Position numbers and translations under genes: made by a program. Positions 25,059 to 32,985 of a stretch of DNA of 64,000 nucleotides are shown piece by piece; position 1 is the first letter of the stretch, and each line of letters starts with the position of its first letter. The stretch is from WHTK01 sp965197795 (GTDB lineage: Bacteria > Chloroflexota > Dehalococcoidia > DSTF01 > WHTK01), in assembly GCA_965197795.1 (NCBI GenBank), contig OZ240228.1, positions 2,666,001 to 2,730,000 of the forward strand, in the 5' to 3' direction. The notes under the pieces are model-generated. The model saw only the letters and a list, made by a program, of their open reading frames with translations, was not told the origin of the DNA and ran no database searches.

Positions 25059-25949
25059 CTACAACGCCTCGTAGAGCAGCCCCAGCGCTAGCAGGATGCC
25101 GAACTGCATGTGCAGCCGCGCCGAGTTGCGCACCAGCAGGTTCAGGGCGCGCGACTCCTTCTCTTTGAGCGCAACCAGGGTCACCAGCGCCGCCGGCAGC
25201 GACGACAACACGATCAGCGACCCGGCGCTCAGCTCCCCCAGCGCGGCGCTGACCACGACGACGCCGTACGCCGCCAGCACCAGCGCCCACAGCGCGTAGT
25301 CCGCCCCTGGCCGTCCGGCCAGCGTCGCGATCGTCACCTTGCCGCGCGACCGGTCGTTATCGATATCGCGCAGATTATTCGCGTGCAGGATGTTGGCCAC
25401 CAGCAGTCCCACCGGCAGCGAGGCGTAGAACGCCGGCCACGTCAGCTGCTCCAGCTGCACGTAGAACGCGCCCATCACCATCACCGGGCCCATGAAGAAG
25501 AAGACGACCGCCTCGCCCAGGCCGCGGCGTCCGTACCTGATCGGCGATGCGGTATAGAAGTAGCCGGCCAGGACGCTCGCCACGCCCGCCGCCAGCACCG
25601 GCCAGCCCGCGGTCGCCACCAGGACTAACCCGCAGGCCGTGCCGGCCGCGAACGCCCCCGTCGACGCCAAATGGACCTCGCGCGGCGTCAGCAGACCGCT
25701 CTGGATCGACGCGCCGAAGCTCGCCCCCGGCTGTACGCCGTCCACGAAGTCGAAGAAGTCGGTCGCCAGGTTCGTCCCAGCCAGGATCAAAACCGACCCC
25801 GCCAGCGCCAGCAGGAAGATCTCCGGCTTGAAATCGCGCTCGGCCGCCAGCGCCGTGCCCACCAGCACCGGGACGATCGCCGTTGTATAAGAAAAGGGAC
25901 GCAGCGCCAGCCACCACGCCCACCGCCGCGACATCGCCGCCGACGTCAC
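25059..25949 (-). CDS. menA: UbiA-family prenyltransferase, MenA-like
   Basis: Integral membrane prenyltransferase; MenA attaches the isoprenoid chain to 1,4-dihydroxy-2-naphthoate in menaquinone synthesis. 296 residues with about 8-9 membrane helices. The first Asp-rich motif 'NLATDFFDFVDG' and the second 'NNLRDIDNDRSRGKVTIAT' are the prenyl-diphosphate/Mg binding sites in the MenA form. 'RPFSYTTAIVPVLVGTALA' is the usual N-terminus. GTG at 25947-25949 or the ATG five codons later. It follows the tetR gene by 9 bases on the same strand, suggesting co-expression. No other men genes are in view. Confidence 0.88.
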   Translation of the reverse strand: MTSAAMSRRWAWWLALRPFSYTTAIVPVLVGTALAAERDFKPEIFLLALAGSVLILAGTNLATDFFDFVDGVQPGASFGASIQSGLLTPREVHLASTGAFAAGTACGLVLVATAGWPVLAAGVASVLAGYFYTASPIRYGRRGLGEAVVFFFMGPVMVMGAFYVQLEQLTWPAFYASLPVGLLVANILHANNLRDIDNDRSRGKVTIATLAGRPGADYALWALVLAAYGVVVVSAALGELSAGSLIVLSSLPAALVTLVALKEKESRALNLLVRNSARLHMQFGILLALGLLYEAL

Positions 25950-25958
25950 CTGGCTTCC

Positions 25959-26567
25959 CTACGCACCGGAAGGCAGACCTACGCTGCGCATCAGCATCGG
26001 CCTCAGCTCGTCGTAAGCGTCCTCCAAGCGCTTTGGCTCACCCTTGATCAGCCAGTTCAGGATGATTTCGTTAACCGCCCCGAACCAGGCCCGGCTCGCC
26101 AGCTCCGTATCGACAGGCGGCACGGCGCCGGCCGCCACCGCGTCATCCAGATGATGCTTGATCACGCCGATGAACTCGTCGTGCATCTCCAGCAGCCGGT
26201 CCGAGAACTCGGGACCTGCGCCCAGCGCCTCGATCATGAACAGACGCGCCATCGTGCGGTGTTCCGCGAAGGTACGCAGTACCGTCAGCAGCGCCGCGTC
26301 GGCGCGCGCTACCGGCGTGTTCGCCTCGCTGATCGCTACCTCCACCCGCTCCCGCAGCCTTCTTGCCGAGACGTCCAGCAGGGCCCGGAACAGCACCTGC
26401 TTGCCAGGGAAGTGAAAGTACAGCCCGCCCTTCGAGGTTTGCGCCGCTGCCGCGACCTCCTCGACGCTAGTGTCCCGGAATCCCCGTCGACTGAAGACCG
26501 ACAGCGCCGCGTCCAGGATGCGCCGTTGCCGCTCCCTGCTTCGCTGCTGGCCTTCGGATTGCCTCAC
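25959..26567 (-). CDS. TetR-family transcriptional regulator
   Basis: 202 residues from the GTG at 26565-26567, which has GGAGG 6 bases upstream; longer frames upstream contain repeat DNA. N-terminal HTH 'RRILDAALSVFSRRGFRDTS', 'VEEVAAAAQTSKGGLYFHFP' and 'GKQVLFRALL'. The C-terminal helical ligand domain has 'GAVNEIILNWLIKGEPKRLE', typical of regulators of fatty-acid or xenobiotic genes. A perfect 20-bp palindrome (26582-26601) lies 14 bases before the start, so autoregulation is likely, with menA downstream in the same unit. Confidence 0.9.
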   Translation of the reverse strand: MRQSEGQQRSRERQRRILDAALSVFSRRGFRDTSVEEVAAAAQTSKGGLYFHFPGKQVLFRALLDVSARRLRERVEVAISEANTPVARADAALLTVLRTFAEHRTMARLFMIEALGAGPEFSDRLLEMHDEFIGVIKHHLDDAVAAGAVPPVDTELASRAWFGAVNEIILNWLIKGEPKRLEDAYDELRPMLMRSVGLPSGA

Positions 26568-26581
26568 GGAATCCTCCAAAA

Positions 26582-26601
26582 CCGACCGACTGGTCGGTCG
26601 G
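26582..26601. promoter_or_regulatory. Palindromic operator for the adjacent TetR regulator
   Basis: CCGACCGAC-TG-GTCGGTCGG: two perfect 9-base arms around two bases, immediately upstream of tetR and near the divergent large gene at 26941. Typical TetR operator size and symmetry. Confidence 0.75.
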
Positions 26602-26650
26602 CTCCATCTTAGGCAGCTCCCGTCGCCGGGACAAGTTGACGTGCACACAC

Positions 26651-26684
26651 TGTCGTCCTGAGCCGCAAGGCGAAGGACCAAAGC
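26651..26684 (+). repeat. RF1 repeat, copy 9
   Basis: TGTCGTCCTGAGCC then GCAAGGCGAAGGACCAAAGC, in the divergent tetR/PP2C-like intergenic region. CCCGTCT/GCCTGTCT-type short repeats follow up to 26780. Confidence 0.85.
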
Positions 26685-26783
26685 GCCCCACCTGCCCTGA
26701 CTCATCGCGCGCGCCCAAACGTCCCCGCGTCTGCCCACCTCCCCGTCCAGCCGTCTGGCCGTGTGCACGCCTGTTCGCCTGTC

Positions 26784-26789
26784 TATAAT
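26784..26789 (+). promoter_or_regulatory. Perfect TATAAT -10 upstream of the PP2C-like/propeller gene
   Basis: TATAAT at 26784-26789 in otherwise GC-rich DNA, 152 bases before the GTG at 26941. No clear -35 is seen. Confidence 0.4.
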
Positions 26790-26940
26790 TGGTGCGGCTG
26801 CTTGGCCGATTCCGTGCCCTCGATCCCGGCCCTCGTCAGCCTACCGGCCCCCAGGTCCGCAACGAAGGGGGACCAAGCCTGAGGACGCACAACTTGTCCA
26901 GGACATCACGCGCCCGCTGCCAGGAACCGGACGACCGCCG

Positions 26941-29043
26941 GTGCTGACGACCTGGGTCTCCCGATTTGTGGTCGACCACGGCCGCGTCACCGAGGAGGGA
27001 GGCCGCCTGCGCACCTTCCAGCGTCGCCGCCTCGATGAGCCCGACGTCGACCTCCACGTCATCGCCGAGCCCGAGGGCGCCGGGGGCGAGGAGCTCGCGG
27101 CGCAGGCTCTCGACGCCATCGGCCGCCTGTTCCAGCAAGACAAGCTGTCGCTGACCGGCGGCCTGCAGCGTGCCCTGGCGGAGACGCATCAGACGCTGCG
27201 CGAGTGGAACCGCCGCAGCCTGCCTCGCGAACAGGTCGGCATCGGCGTCACCGCCGCCATGGTGAAGGACAACCTCGTCTATCTGACACAGGCCGGTCCC
27301 GGCCTCGTCTACGTCCGTCGCTCCGGCGTCCTGGTACGCCACCAGCCCTTGACGGATGCCGGCACGGCGCTCGGCGAAGGCGAACTGGCGCCAGCGTTAC
27401 GGCGCTTTGAGCTCGACGAGGGTGACCTGATCATCGCGGCCTCCACGTCGCTCGAGACGATTCTGGACGACGCCACCCTGGCCGGCATGCTCAACCGCGA
27501 GCCGGAGGAGGCGATGCCGGAGCTCTACCTCCTGACTCGCGACCTGCCCAACTTCGCGCTGATCGCGATCAGCTGTTACCAATCGGAACCCGAGCCGCCG
27601 GCCTCGACGGAGACGGACGAAGCACCGTCAGGCGACGAGGTCGACCGCCTGCCCGGCTACCTGGAACGCGACCCACGGCCCGAGGGCCTCTCGGCGCCTC
27701 GGTCATCCGGGACGCCCACGGGGCCGGATTCGCTGCCGCAACGGCCCGTCATCGGCGAAACAGAGCCACCTCAACCCGAGCCCCGTCCCGACTTCCTCAC
27801 GACGTCCGGCCCGCAACCGCTCGACATCTCGCGCCCGGTCGTGCGTCTCAGAGGCGAGCAGACCGGACCGCGCAACGAGTACGCGCGCACCACGGGACCG
27901 CCGCGGCGCTTCAACCTCCCTTTCGCTGACTGGCGCCTCATCCAAATCGGAGGCGCCATCGTTGTCATACTCCTGATCGTCGCCTTCGTGCCGTCGCTGT
28001 TACGCGAAGGACGCGGCGAGCGTCTCGCCGAGCTTCTCGACGGCGCCCGGCTGCAGTTCGCCGCCGCTCAGGAGCAGACCGACCCGGAGCTGCGGCGCAT
28101 CCTCCTCGAGGACACGCGGCGCCTCTCCGGCGAGGCCCTGCGCATCGACCCGCTCAACCTGACCGCCGACCAGCTAAACGAACAGTCCATGCTGCTGCTT
28201 GCCGAGATGGACGCCATCTTCCCGCTCGGGCCCCTGACCACGATCGTCACGCTCGGTAACCAGCTGACCGGCGAGGTCTCGGTGCTGGACGCCAGCGTGC
28301 ACGGCGGCCGCGCCTATCTGCTCGACGCTGGCGGCGGCCGCATCATCGCCGTGCCCCTGGATGGCTCGCCGATCGAGGTGATCTACGAGCAGGGTGCTCA
28401 GTACGGCGAGGCCCAGGCCAAGGCGCCCGCCTTCTTCACCTGGCAGGGTCCCGACAACACCGGCCGCATCCTCGTGCTGGACGCCGAGCGCAAGCTCTTC
28501 GAGGTGCGCCCTGGCTCGACTCCGGCGCCGCTGGCGCTGCGCCGCTCCGGTTCCTGGTCCTCCGTGGCCGGCATCGCCGCCTTCGACGATAACCTCTACG
28601 TCCTCGACCCCGAAGCCAACCAGGTGCACCGTTACCTGCCCGCCGCCGAGGGCTACGACAGCGAGCCCGACGTGCTCCTGGCCGGCCAGATCGACCTTGA
28701 GGCGGCGGTCGGCCTCGTGGTGAACGGCGACATCTACGTCGTCCTCTCCACCGGCGGCGTCCGGCGCTTCCAGAACGGCGCCGACGCCGGCTTCGCCCTC
28801 GGCGGCATCGACGCCCCGATCGAAGCCGCCAACGACCTCGAATCCGTCCCCGCCATTGGTGAGCTCTACATCTCCGATTCCGCGGCCAAGCGCATCGTCG
28901 TCGCCGGCCTCGAGGGCGAGTTTCGTCGCCAGTTGGTCAGCAGCGCCTTCACCGACCTGCGCGCCATCGCCATCGACGCGGCGGCCTCGCAGCTCTACGT
29001 CGTCATCGGCGACGAGCTGCTGACCGCCCCTATCGTCCGCTAG
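26941..29043 (+). CDS. Membrane protein: degenerate PP2C-like phosphatase domain, one TM helix, extracytoplasmic beta-propeller
   Basis: 700 residues from the GTG at 26941; the frame is open further upstream but has no usable start after the TATAAT. Residues ~1-210 resemble PP2C-type domains: 'ALAETHQTLREWNRRSLPRE', 'VGIGVTAAMVKDNLVYLTQA' and 'ELDEGDLIIAASTSLETIL', but without the clear acidic metal ligands, so probably catalytically dead. A Pro-rich linker runs to ~330, then a TM helix (~333-354, 'IGGAIVVILLIVAFVPSLL'). The outside part has a helical hairpin and a propeller of repeated beta units ('GGRAYLLDAGGGRIIAVPLD', 'DNLYVLDPEANQVHRYLP', 'IGELYISDSAAKRIVVAG'). A sensor-type role is inferred. 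Confidence 0.75.
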   Translation: MLTTWVSRFVVDHGRVTEEGGRLRTFQRRRLDEPDVDLHVIAEPEGAGGEELAAQALDAIGRLFQQDKLSLTGGLQRALAETHQTLREWNRRSLPREQVGIGVTAAMVKDNLVYLTQAGPGLVYVRRSGVLVRHQPLTDAGTALGEGELAPALRRFELDEGDLIIAASTSLETILDDATLAGMLNREPEEAMPELYLLTRDLPNFALIAISCYQSEPEPPASTETDEAPSGDEVDRLPGYLERDPRPEGLSAPRSSGTPTGPDSLPQRPVIGETEPPQPEPRPDFLTTSGPQPLDISRPVVRLRGEQTGPRNEYARTTGPPRRFNLPFADWRLIQIGGAIVVILLIVAFVPSLLREGRGERLAELLDGARLQFAAAQEQTDPELRRILLEDTRRLSGEALRIDPLNLTADQLNEQSMLLLAEMDAIFPLGPLTTIVTLGNQLTGEVSVLDASVHGGRAYLLDAGGGRIIAVPLDGSPIEVIYEQGAQYGEAQAKAPAFFTWQGPDNTGRILVLDAERKLFEVRPGSTPAPLALRRSGSWSSVAGIAAFDDNLYVLDPEANQVHRYLPAAEGYDSEPDVLLAGQIDLEAAVGLVVNGDIYVVLSTGGVRRFQNGADAGFALGGIDAPIEAANDLESVPAIGELYISDSAAKRIVVAGLEGEFRRQLVSSAFTDLRAIAIDAAASQLYVVIGDELLTAPIVR

Positions 29044-29052
29044 CCAACCCAT

Positions 29053-29091
29053 TGTCATCCTGAGCCGCGCTTGTCGGCGACGGATCAAAGC
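29053..29091 (+). repeat. RF1 repeat, copy 10
   Basis: TGTCATCCTGAGCCGCGC, TTGTCGGCGACGGATCAAAG, between two co-directional genes, 10 bases after the preceding stop. Confidence 0.8.
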
Positions 29092-29173
29092 GCCCCGTCT
29101 GCAGCATCGATTCAATCTCGCCGCCGCCAATCCACCCTCTGCCCTGTGTCCGCGTCCCTGCTACCCTTCATCC

Positions 29174-30151
29174 ATGCTCGTACTCGGTATCGAGACCTCC
29201 TGCGACGAGACCGCGGCCGGCGTCGTCGCCGACGGCCGGCGCCTGCTCTCCAACGTCGTCGCCTCCCAGGCTGCGGTGCACGCGCGCTACGGCGGCATCG
29301 TGCCGGAGGTCGCCTCGCGTCACCACATCGAGGCCATGCTGCCCGTCGTCAAGGCGGCGCTGGCGCAGGCCAAGTGCCGCCCCTCCGACCTCGACGCCGT
29401 CGCCGTCACGGCGGGTCCCGGGCTGGCCGGCTCGCTGCTGGTCGGGCTCAACACCGCCAAGTCGCTCGCCTACGCCTGGGACAAGCCGCTGATCGGCGTC
29501 AACCACCTCGAAGGGCACATCTACGCCAACTGGCTGCCGCAGGCCGACCCGCCGTCGCTGCCGGCCGTGGTGCTCATCGTCTCCGGCGGGCACAGCGAGC
29601 TTCTCCTGGCCGAGGCGCATGGGGTCTATCGCTTGTTCGGCCGCACCCGCGACGACGCCGCCGGCGAAGCCTTCGACAAGGCGGCGCGCGTGCTCGGACT
29701 CGGCTTCCCCGGCGGCCCTGCGATCGAACGAGCCGCCCGCGAGTCCGGGCCCAAGCCGCCGCGGCTACCGCGCGCCTGGCTCGGCCACAGCAACGACTTC
29801 TCCTTCAGCGGCCTAAAAACGGCCGTCGCCCGCGTCGCGGCCGAGAGCGACGCGCCGCGAGCCGACATCGCCGCCGGTTTCCAGGACGCCGTGGTCGACG
29901 TCCTCACCCGCAAGGCGGTCGACGTGGCGCGGCAGAGCGGCGCCGGCTGCATCCTGCTCTCCGGCGGCGTCGCGGCCAACGGCCCCCTGCGTGAGGTCAT
30001 GCGCCAGCGCTCGCCGGTGCCCGTCTTCGTACCGCCGCCCGTCCTCTGCACCGACAACGGCGCCATGATCGCCGCCGCCGGCCACTACTGCGCCGAGTCC
30101 GGACGCGCCCCCCTCGACCTCGACGTCCGAGCCGCCTGGCCGATCGCCTGA
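29174..30151 (+). CDS. tsaD: tRNA N6-adenosine threonylcarbamoyltransferase TsaD
   Basis: Transfers the threonylcarbamoyl group to A37 of ANN-decoding tRNAs, with TsaB/TsaE partners (not in the window). 325 residues, slightly short. 'LGIETSCDETAAGVV' start, metal-binding His pair H111/H115 in 'VNHLEGHIYANW', 'LIVSGGHSELLL', 'GEAFDKAARVLGLGFPGGP', 'NDFSFSGLKTAV' and 'LLSGGVAANGPLRE'. All active-site motifs are intact. Confidence 0.96.
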   Translation: MLVLGIETSCDETAAGVVADGRRLLSNVVASQAAVHARYGGIVPEVASRHHIEAMLPVVKAALAQAKCRPSDLDAVAVTAGPGLAGSLLVGLNTAKSLAYAWDKPLIGVNHLEGHIYANWLPQADPPSLPAVVLIVSGGHSELLLAEAHGVYRLFGRTRDDAAGEAFDKAARVLGLGFPGGPAIERAARESGPKPPRLPRAWLGHSNDFSFSGLKTAVARVAAESDAPRADIAAGFQDAVVDVLTRKAVDVARQSGAGCILLSGGVAANGPLREVMRQRSPVPVFVPPPVLCTDNGAMIAAAGHYCAESGRAPLDLDVRAAWPIA

Positions 30152-30185
30152 CGCCTCGTTCTGCCACCTCCGCCAGTGGGCACAG

Positions 30186-30425
30186 GCACTGTCGTCCTGG
30201 AGCCCCGACAGCAAGCGAAGGACCAAAGCGGCGGTCTAGGTCAGCCTTTCGACCCCGCGCCACGGCCTCGCCGGCCACGCCGTTTGGCCCCTCTCCTGAT
30301 CCTTTCCACCGGCATCACTGTCGTCCTGAGCCGCAGGCGAAGGACCAAAGCGCCCCGTTTACGCCAGCCTTTTGACCCCGCGCACCCACTGCCTCGCCGG
30401 CCACGCCGTTTGGCCCCTCTCCTGG
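30186..30425 (+). repeat. Two ~115-bp direct repeats with RF1 copies 11 and 12
   Basis: Period 129. Each unit has an RF1 core (30190-30229; 30319-30351) followed by CAGCCTTT-GACCCCGCGC and then CTCGCCGGCCACGCCGTTTG and GCCCCTCTCCTG. Together they fill most of the 404 bases between convergent tsaD and the DUF2851 gene. Confidence 0.88.
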
Positions 30426-30555
30426 TCATACGGCCCTATGCCTTGCGCAGACGAGCAGACGCGCAAAGGTTGCGTAAAGCAAGGCAATCAAGCAGTCAGA
30501 CGCACTCCCCTCATGAGCCAGACCATCGCCTCAACGCAAGCCGCGATCGAAGCCG

Positions 30556-31850
30556 CTAAAGTGCCCGCACGCCCGTCTGATCGTCTGCCCGCGACAACGG
30601 GCACTTGCCGCAGCCGCCCTGGCTGCACCACTGCGTCACGTAGCCCAGCAACCCCTGCGACTGCAGCGCGCTACGCGCGATGCGCCCCTTCGTGGGCCGC
30701 AGGTCGGACTCCAGGAAGCCCGTCTTGCCGTAAGACGTCCCGGCCGGCAGCGTCCGCAGCAGCGCCACCGCCGCTTTCTTCAACCCCAGCGCCGCGGCGA
30801 AGGGCAGGACGGCGTTGACCAGCAGCTCTTGCGCCCGCGCCGCGCCGATCTGCGGCGGCGCCGTCCACATCGCCAGCACCGGCTTGGTGCGCTTCGTATC
30901 GAGCAGGGACGCCAGCGCCATCTCGCTCAGCGGCGCGCCAGGCGACTCCTCGAGCCGCCCTCCACACTGCTCAACCGCCCGCCGCTGCAGCGCCGCCCGG
31001 CCCGCCAAGCGCAACTGCGGCCGGTTAGCCGGGCGCCCCGGCGATCGCAGGCCGGGGCTCAGTGGCCGCGGCAGCGACTCGCCTGCCGCCGGTTCCGGCC
31101 CGAGTCCGGCCACGTAGAGCAGCGCCGGCTCCAGGTCTGCGACCCTTGTGGCCAGCGAGACCGGAAACGCCGCCGCCAGCCGGCGAAACCCCTCGCGGTC
31201 GCCACCGACCCCCAGCGTGTCCAGCAGCGCCCGCCACAGCGCCTCCTCCGGACCCAGCCGCTCGACCTCTGCCGCCATGCGCTCGAGCCGCGCCTCGAGG
31301 CGCCGCAGGCCGCCATCCTCCAGCGCCCGGCGCACCGCCACCTGACCCAAACGCGCCGTCGCGTCGCGGCACGGCGGGCGCCAGATCTCCGGCGCCCGCA
31401 GCCAGCTCTGCAGCTCACCGGCGCGTCCTTGCAGCCACGGCGCGAAAGCCGCCACCGGTGCCACGCCGCCGTCCTGTAGTCGCGTCTCAGGTTCATCGGC
31501 CAGATAGACGACGTGCAGCGCCAGACGCGTGTACGCCGGGTCGTGGTCGTGCCCGTGGCCCGGAATGAGCTGGCCCGCACGTGCAGCTCCACGTCGCCGC
31601 GCCGCTCGACGCCGTCCAGCAGCACCACCGCGTCGCGAAAGTCCGGCCCGGCGGCGCCGCCGCGACGTCCCGGGTTGACCACCTCCACGGCCCGGCCGTC
31701 CGCCGTCTGCAGCGCCTCGGGCGGGAAGCGTTGTCCCTGCCAGATCAGGCTGAGGTCGGCCTCGCTCAGCGAATCTCTCTGTGGCCGTGATTCGGCGGTC
31801 CGCAGCCAGAGGACCGAGGTCATATACGCCGGCACGAGGTCCACACCCAT
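30556..31850 (-). pseudogene. DUF2851-family protein, one frameshift
   Basis: The N-terminal part, from the ATG at 31848-31850 (or 31821-31823), reads 'LSEADLSLIWQGQRFPPEAL', 'VEVVNPGRRGGAAGPDFRDA' and 'RRGDVELHVRASSF', the DUF2851 hallmark. Near 31553 the frame is lost; one added base continues 'GHDHDPAYTRLALHVVYLAD' and then the rest to 30556, ending with the Cys motif 'QWCSQGGCGKCPL'. Total ~430 residues. DUF2851 proteins are nuclease-like folds of unknown role. A GC-rich run (GCCACGGGCACGACCACGAC) at the break is slippage-prone. Confidence 0.82.
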
Positions 31851-31927
31851 CGTTGCCACGCCACCCCAGGCTACCGCGCTTGCTCCTCGCGGGTTTTCGT
31901 CACATGCCCTCTGGACCAGCCCTTCGG

Positions 31928-32179
31928 TCAGTTCGTCCCACCTCGGTCTCCGTCGTCGGGCCCATCCTCGCCCGCCGCGTAGTCGAAGCTGGCCTGCTCG
32001 GCCACCATGCCCAGCAGGCGCTCCGATAGCCCCCGCGGCCGATACAGGCCGGTCTCCCACTCCGAGATCGTCTGCTGCCGCGTGCCCAGCTCCTGCGCCA
32101 TCGCGTCCTGGGTCAGGCCCAGGTGCTGCCGCAGCGCTCTCACCTTGCCGGCGTCCCAGGTCGGTTTGCGCTTCGCCAT
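31928..32179 (-). CDS. XRE-type helix-turn-helix protein
   Basis: 83 residues. 'VRALRQHLGLTQDAMAQELG' and 'TRQQTISEWETGLYRPRGLS' form a complete Cro/C1-type HTH. The short acidic C-terminus (PDDGDRGG) has no other domain. Could be a small repressor or antitoxin-like DNA binder; no toxin partner is adjacent. Shares strand and 77-base spacing with the broken DUF2851 gene. Confidence 0.85.
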   Translation of the reverse strand: MAKRKPTWDAGKVRALRQHLGLTQDAMAQELGTRQQTISEWETGLYRPRGLSERLLGMVAEQASFDYAAGEDGPDDGDRGGTN

Positions 32180-32352
32180 GGCGTCATCTTACACGGATCC
32201 GTGTTTCTCACAGGCCCCCGCTTCCCGGGAAGGCTCTGACCGGCCGATCCAGGCGTGTCCGCCGTCGCCGGCTCGCGGCCCGCGAGACGGCGCCCCAAAA
32301 CTGCTTCACAAACCCCTTGCAACAAGCCAATCGCCGCCTTACACTGCACTCG

Positions 32353-32379
32353 TTAGCACTCGCTTTGCTAGAGTGCTAA
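32353..32379 (+). promoter_or_regulatory. CIRCE operator (HrcA binding site) of groESL
   Basis: Perfect TTAGCACTC-N9-GAGTGCTAA inverted repeat, 50 bases before groES. This is the consensus target of the heat-shock repressor HrcA, so groESL is HrcA-controlled; hrcA itself is outside the window. Confidence 0.97.
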
Positions 32380-32429
32380 TCAACCCCCGACAAAACAGGT
32401 AATCGAGACAAACCGTTCAGGAGGTCAGA

Positions 32430-32726
32430 ATGGCTTCGAAGCTCATCCCTCTCGCCGACAGGCTGGTGCTGCGGCCCATCGTCCAGGAAGAGGTCCTCTC
32501 TTCCGGCATCGTCATCCCGGATACGGCCAAGGAGAAGCCCAACCAGGGCGAGATCGTCGCCGTCGGACCCGGCCGCCGCGATGAAGATGGCAAGATCATC
32601 CCCATGGACGTCGCCGTCGGCGACCGAGTCCTCTACGCCAAGTACACCGGCCAGGAGATCAAGGTAGAGAACGAGGAGCTCATCGTCCTCAACGAGCGCG
32701 ACCTCCTCTGCAAGGTCGAAGTCTAG
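32430..32726 (+). CDS. groES: Co-chaperonin GroES
   Basis: 98 residues, seven of which cap the GroEL ring. 'IPLADRLVLRPIVQEEVLSS', mobile loop 'SGIVIPDTAKEKPNQGEIV', 'VGDRVLYAKYTGQEIKVENE'. Strong GGAGG at 32419-32423. Follows a perfect CIRCE and is followed by groEL after an unusual repetitive 259-base spacer. Confidence 0.97.
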   Translation: MASKLIPLADRLVLRPIVQEEVLSSGIVIPDTAKEKPNQGEIVAVGPGRRDEDGKIIPMDVAVGDRVLYAKYTGQEIKVENEELIVLNERDLLCKVEV

Positions 32727-32766
32727 ATCGAGCCCCCGGCCTCCACGAAAGCGGCCGGCGGCAACG

Positions 32767-32985
32767 TCGACCCGATCGCGGGGCACCGCAGACCGAAGCC
32801 TCGAGCAGCAGAATCAGTCGACGATTTCAGTGACCAGGCCGGCATGACCGTCAGCGAATCGCCTGAGAACCGCAGGCCGTAGACTCAAGGAGCAAAATCA
32901 CAAGTCGACGATTCCAGTTTTCAGGCCGGCACGACCGTCAGCGAATCGCCCGAGGACTGCAGTCCGTAGACTCAAGGAGCCAAAA
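32767..32985 (+). repeat. Tandem repeats filling the groES-groEL spacer and carrying the groEL RBS
   Basis: Two ~87-bp copies (32816-32902 and 32903-32985) share AGTCGACGATT, CAGGCCGGCA, GACCGTCAGCGAATCGCC and GTAGACTCAAGGAGC(C)AAAA. A third, decayed copy lies at about 32767-32815. The AAGGAG of the last copy is the groEL ribosome site; copy 2 carries the same AAGGAG with no start codon after it. Confidence 0.88.

Noticed and set aside
17647..30425. Regularly spaced repeats as a possible CRISPR array
   Set aside because: Repeats are dispersed or paired with long diverged units, not >3 identical 25-37 bp repeats with unique ~35 bp spacers, and no cas genes are present.
31059..32060. 333-codon minus-strand frame as a stand-alone gene
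   Set aside because: Its middle carries the N-terminal DUF2851 motifs, but both ends are out of frame with the family and its start overlaps the HTH gene; treated as part of the frameshifted DUF2851 gene.
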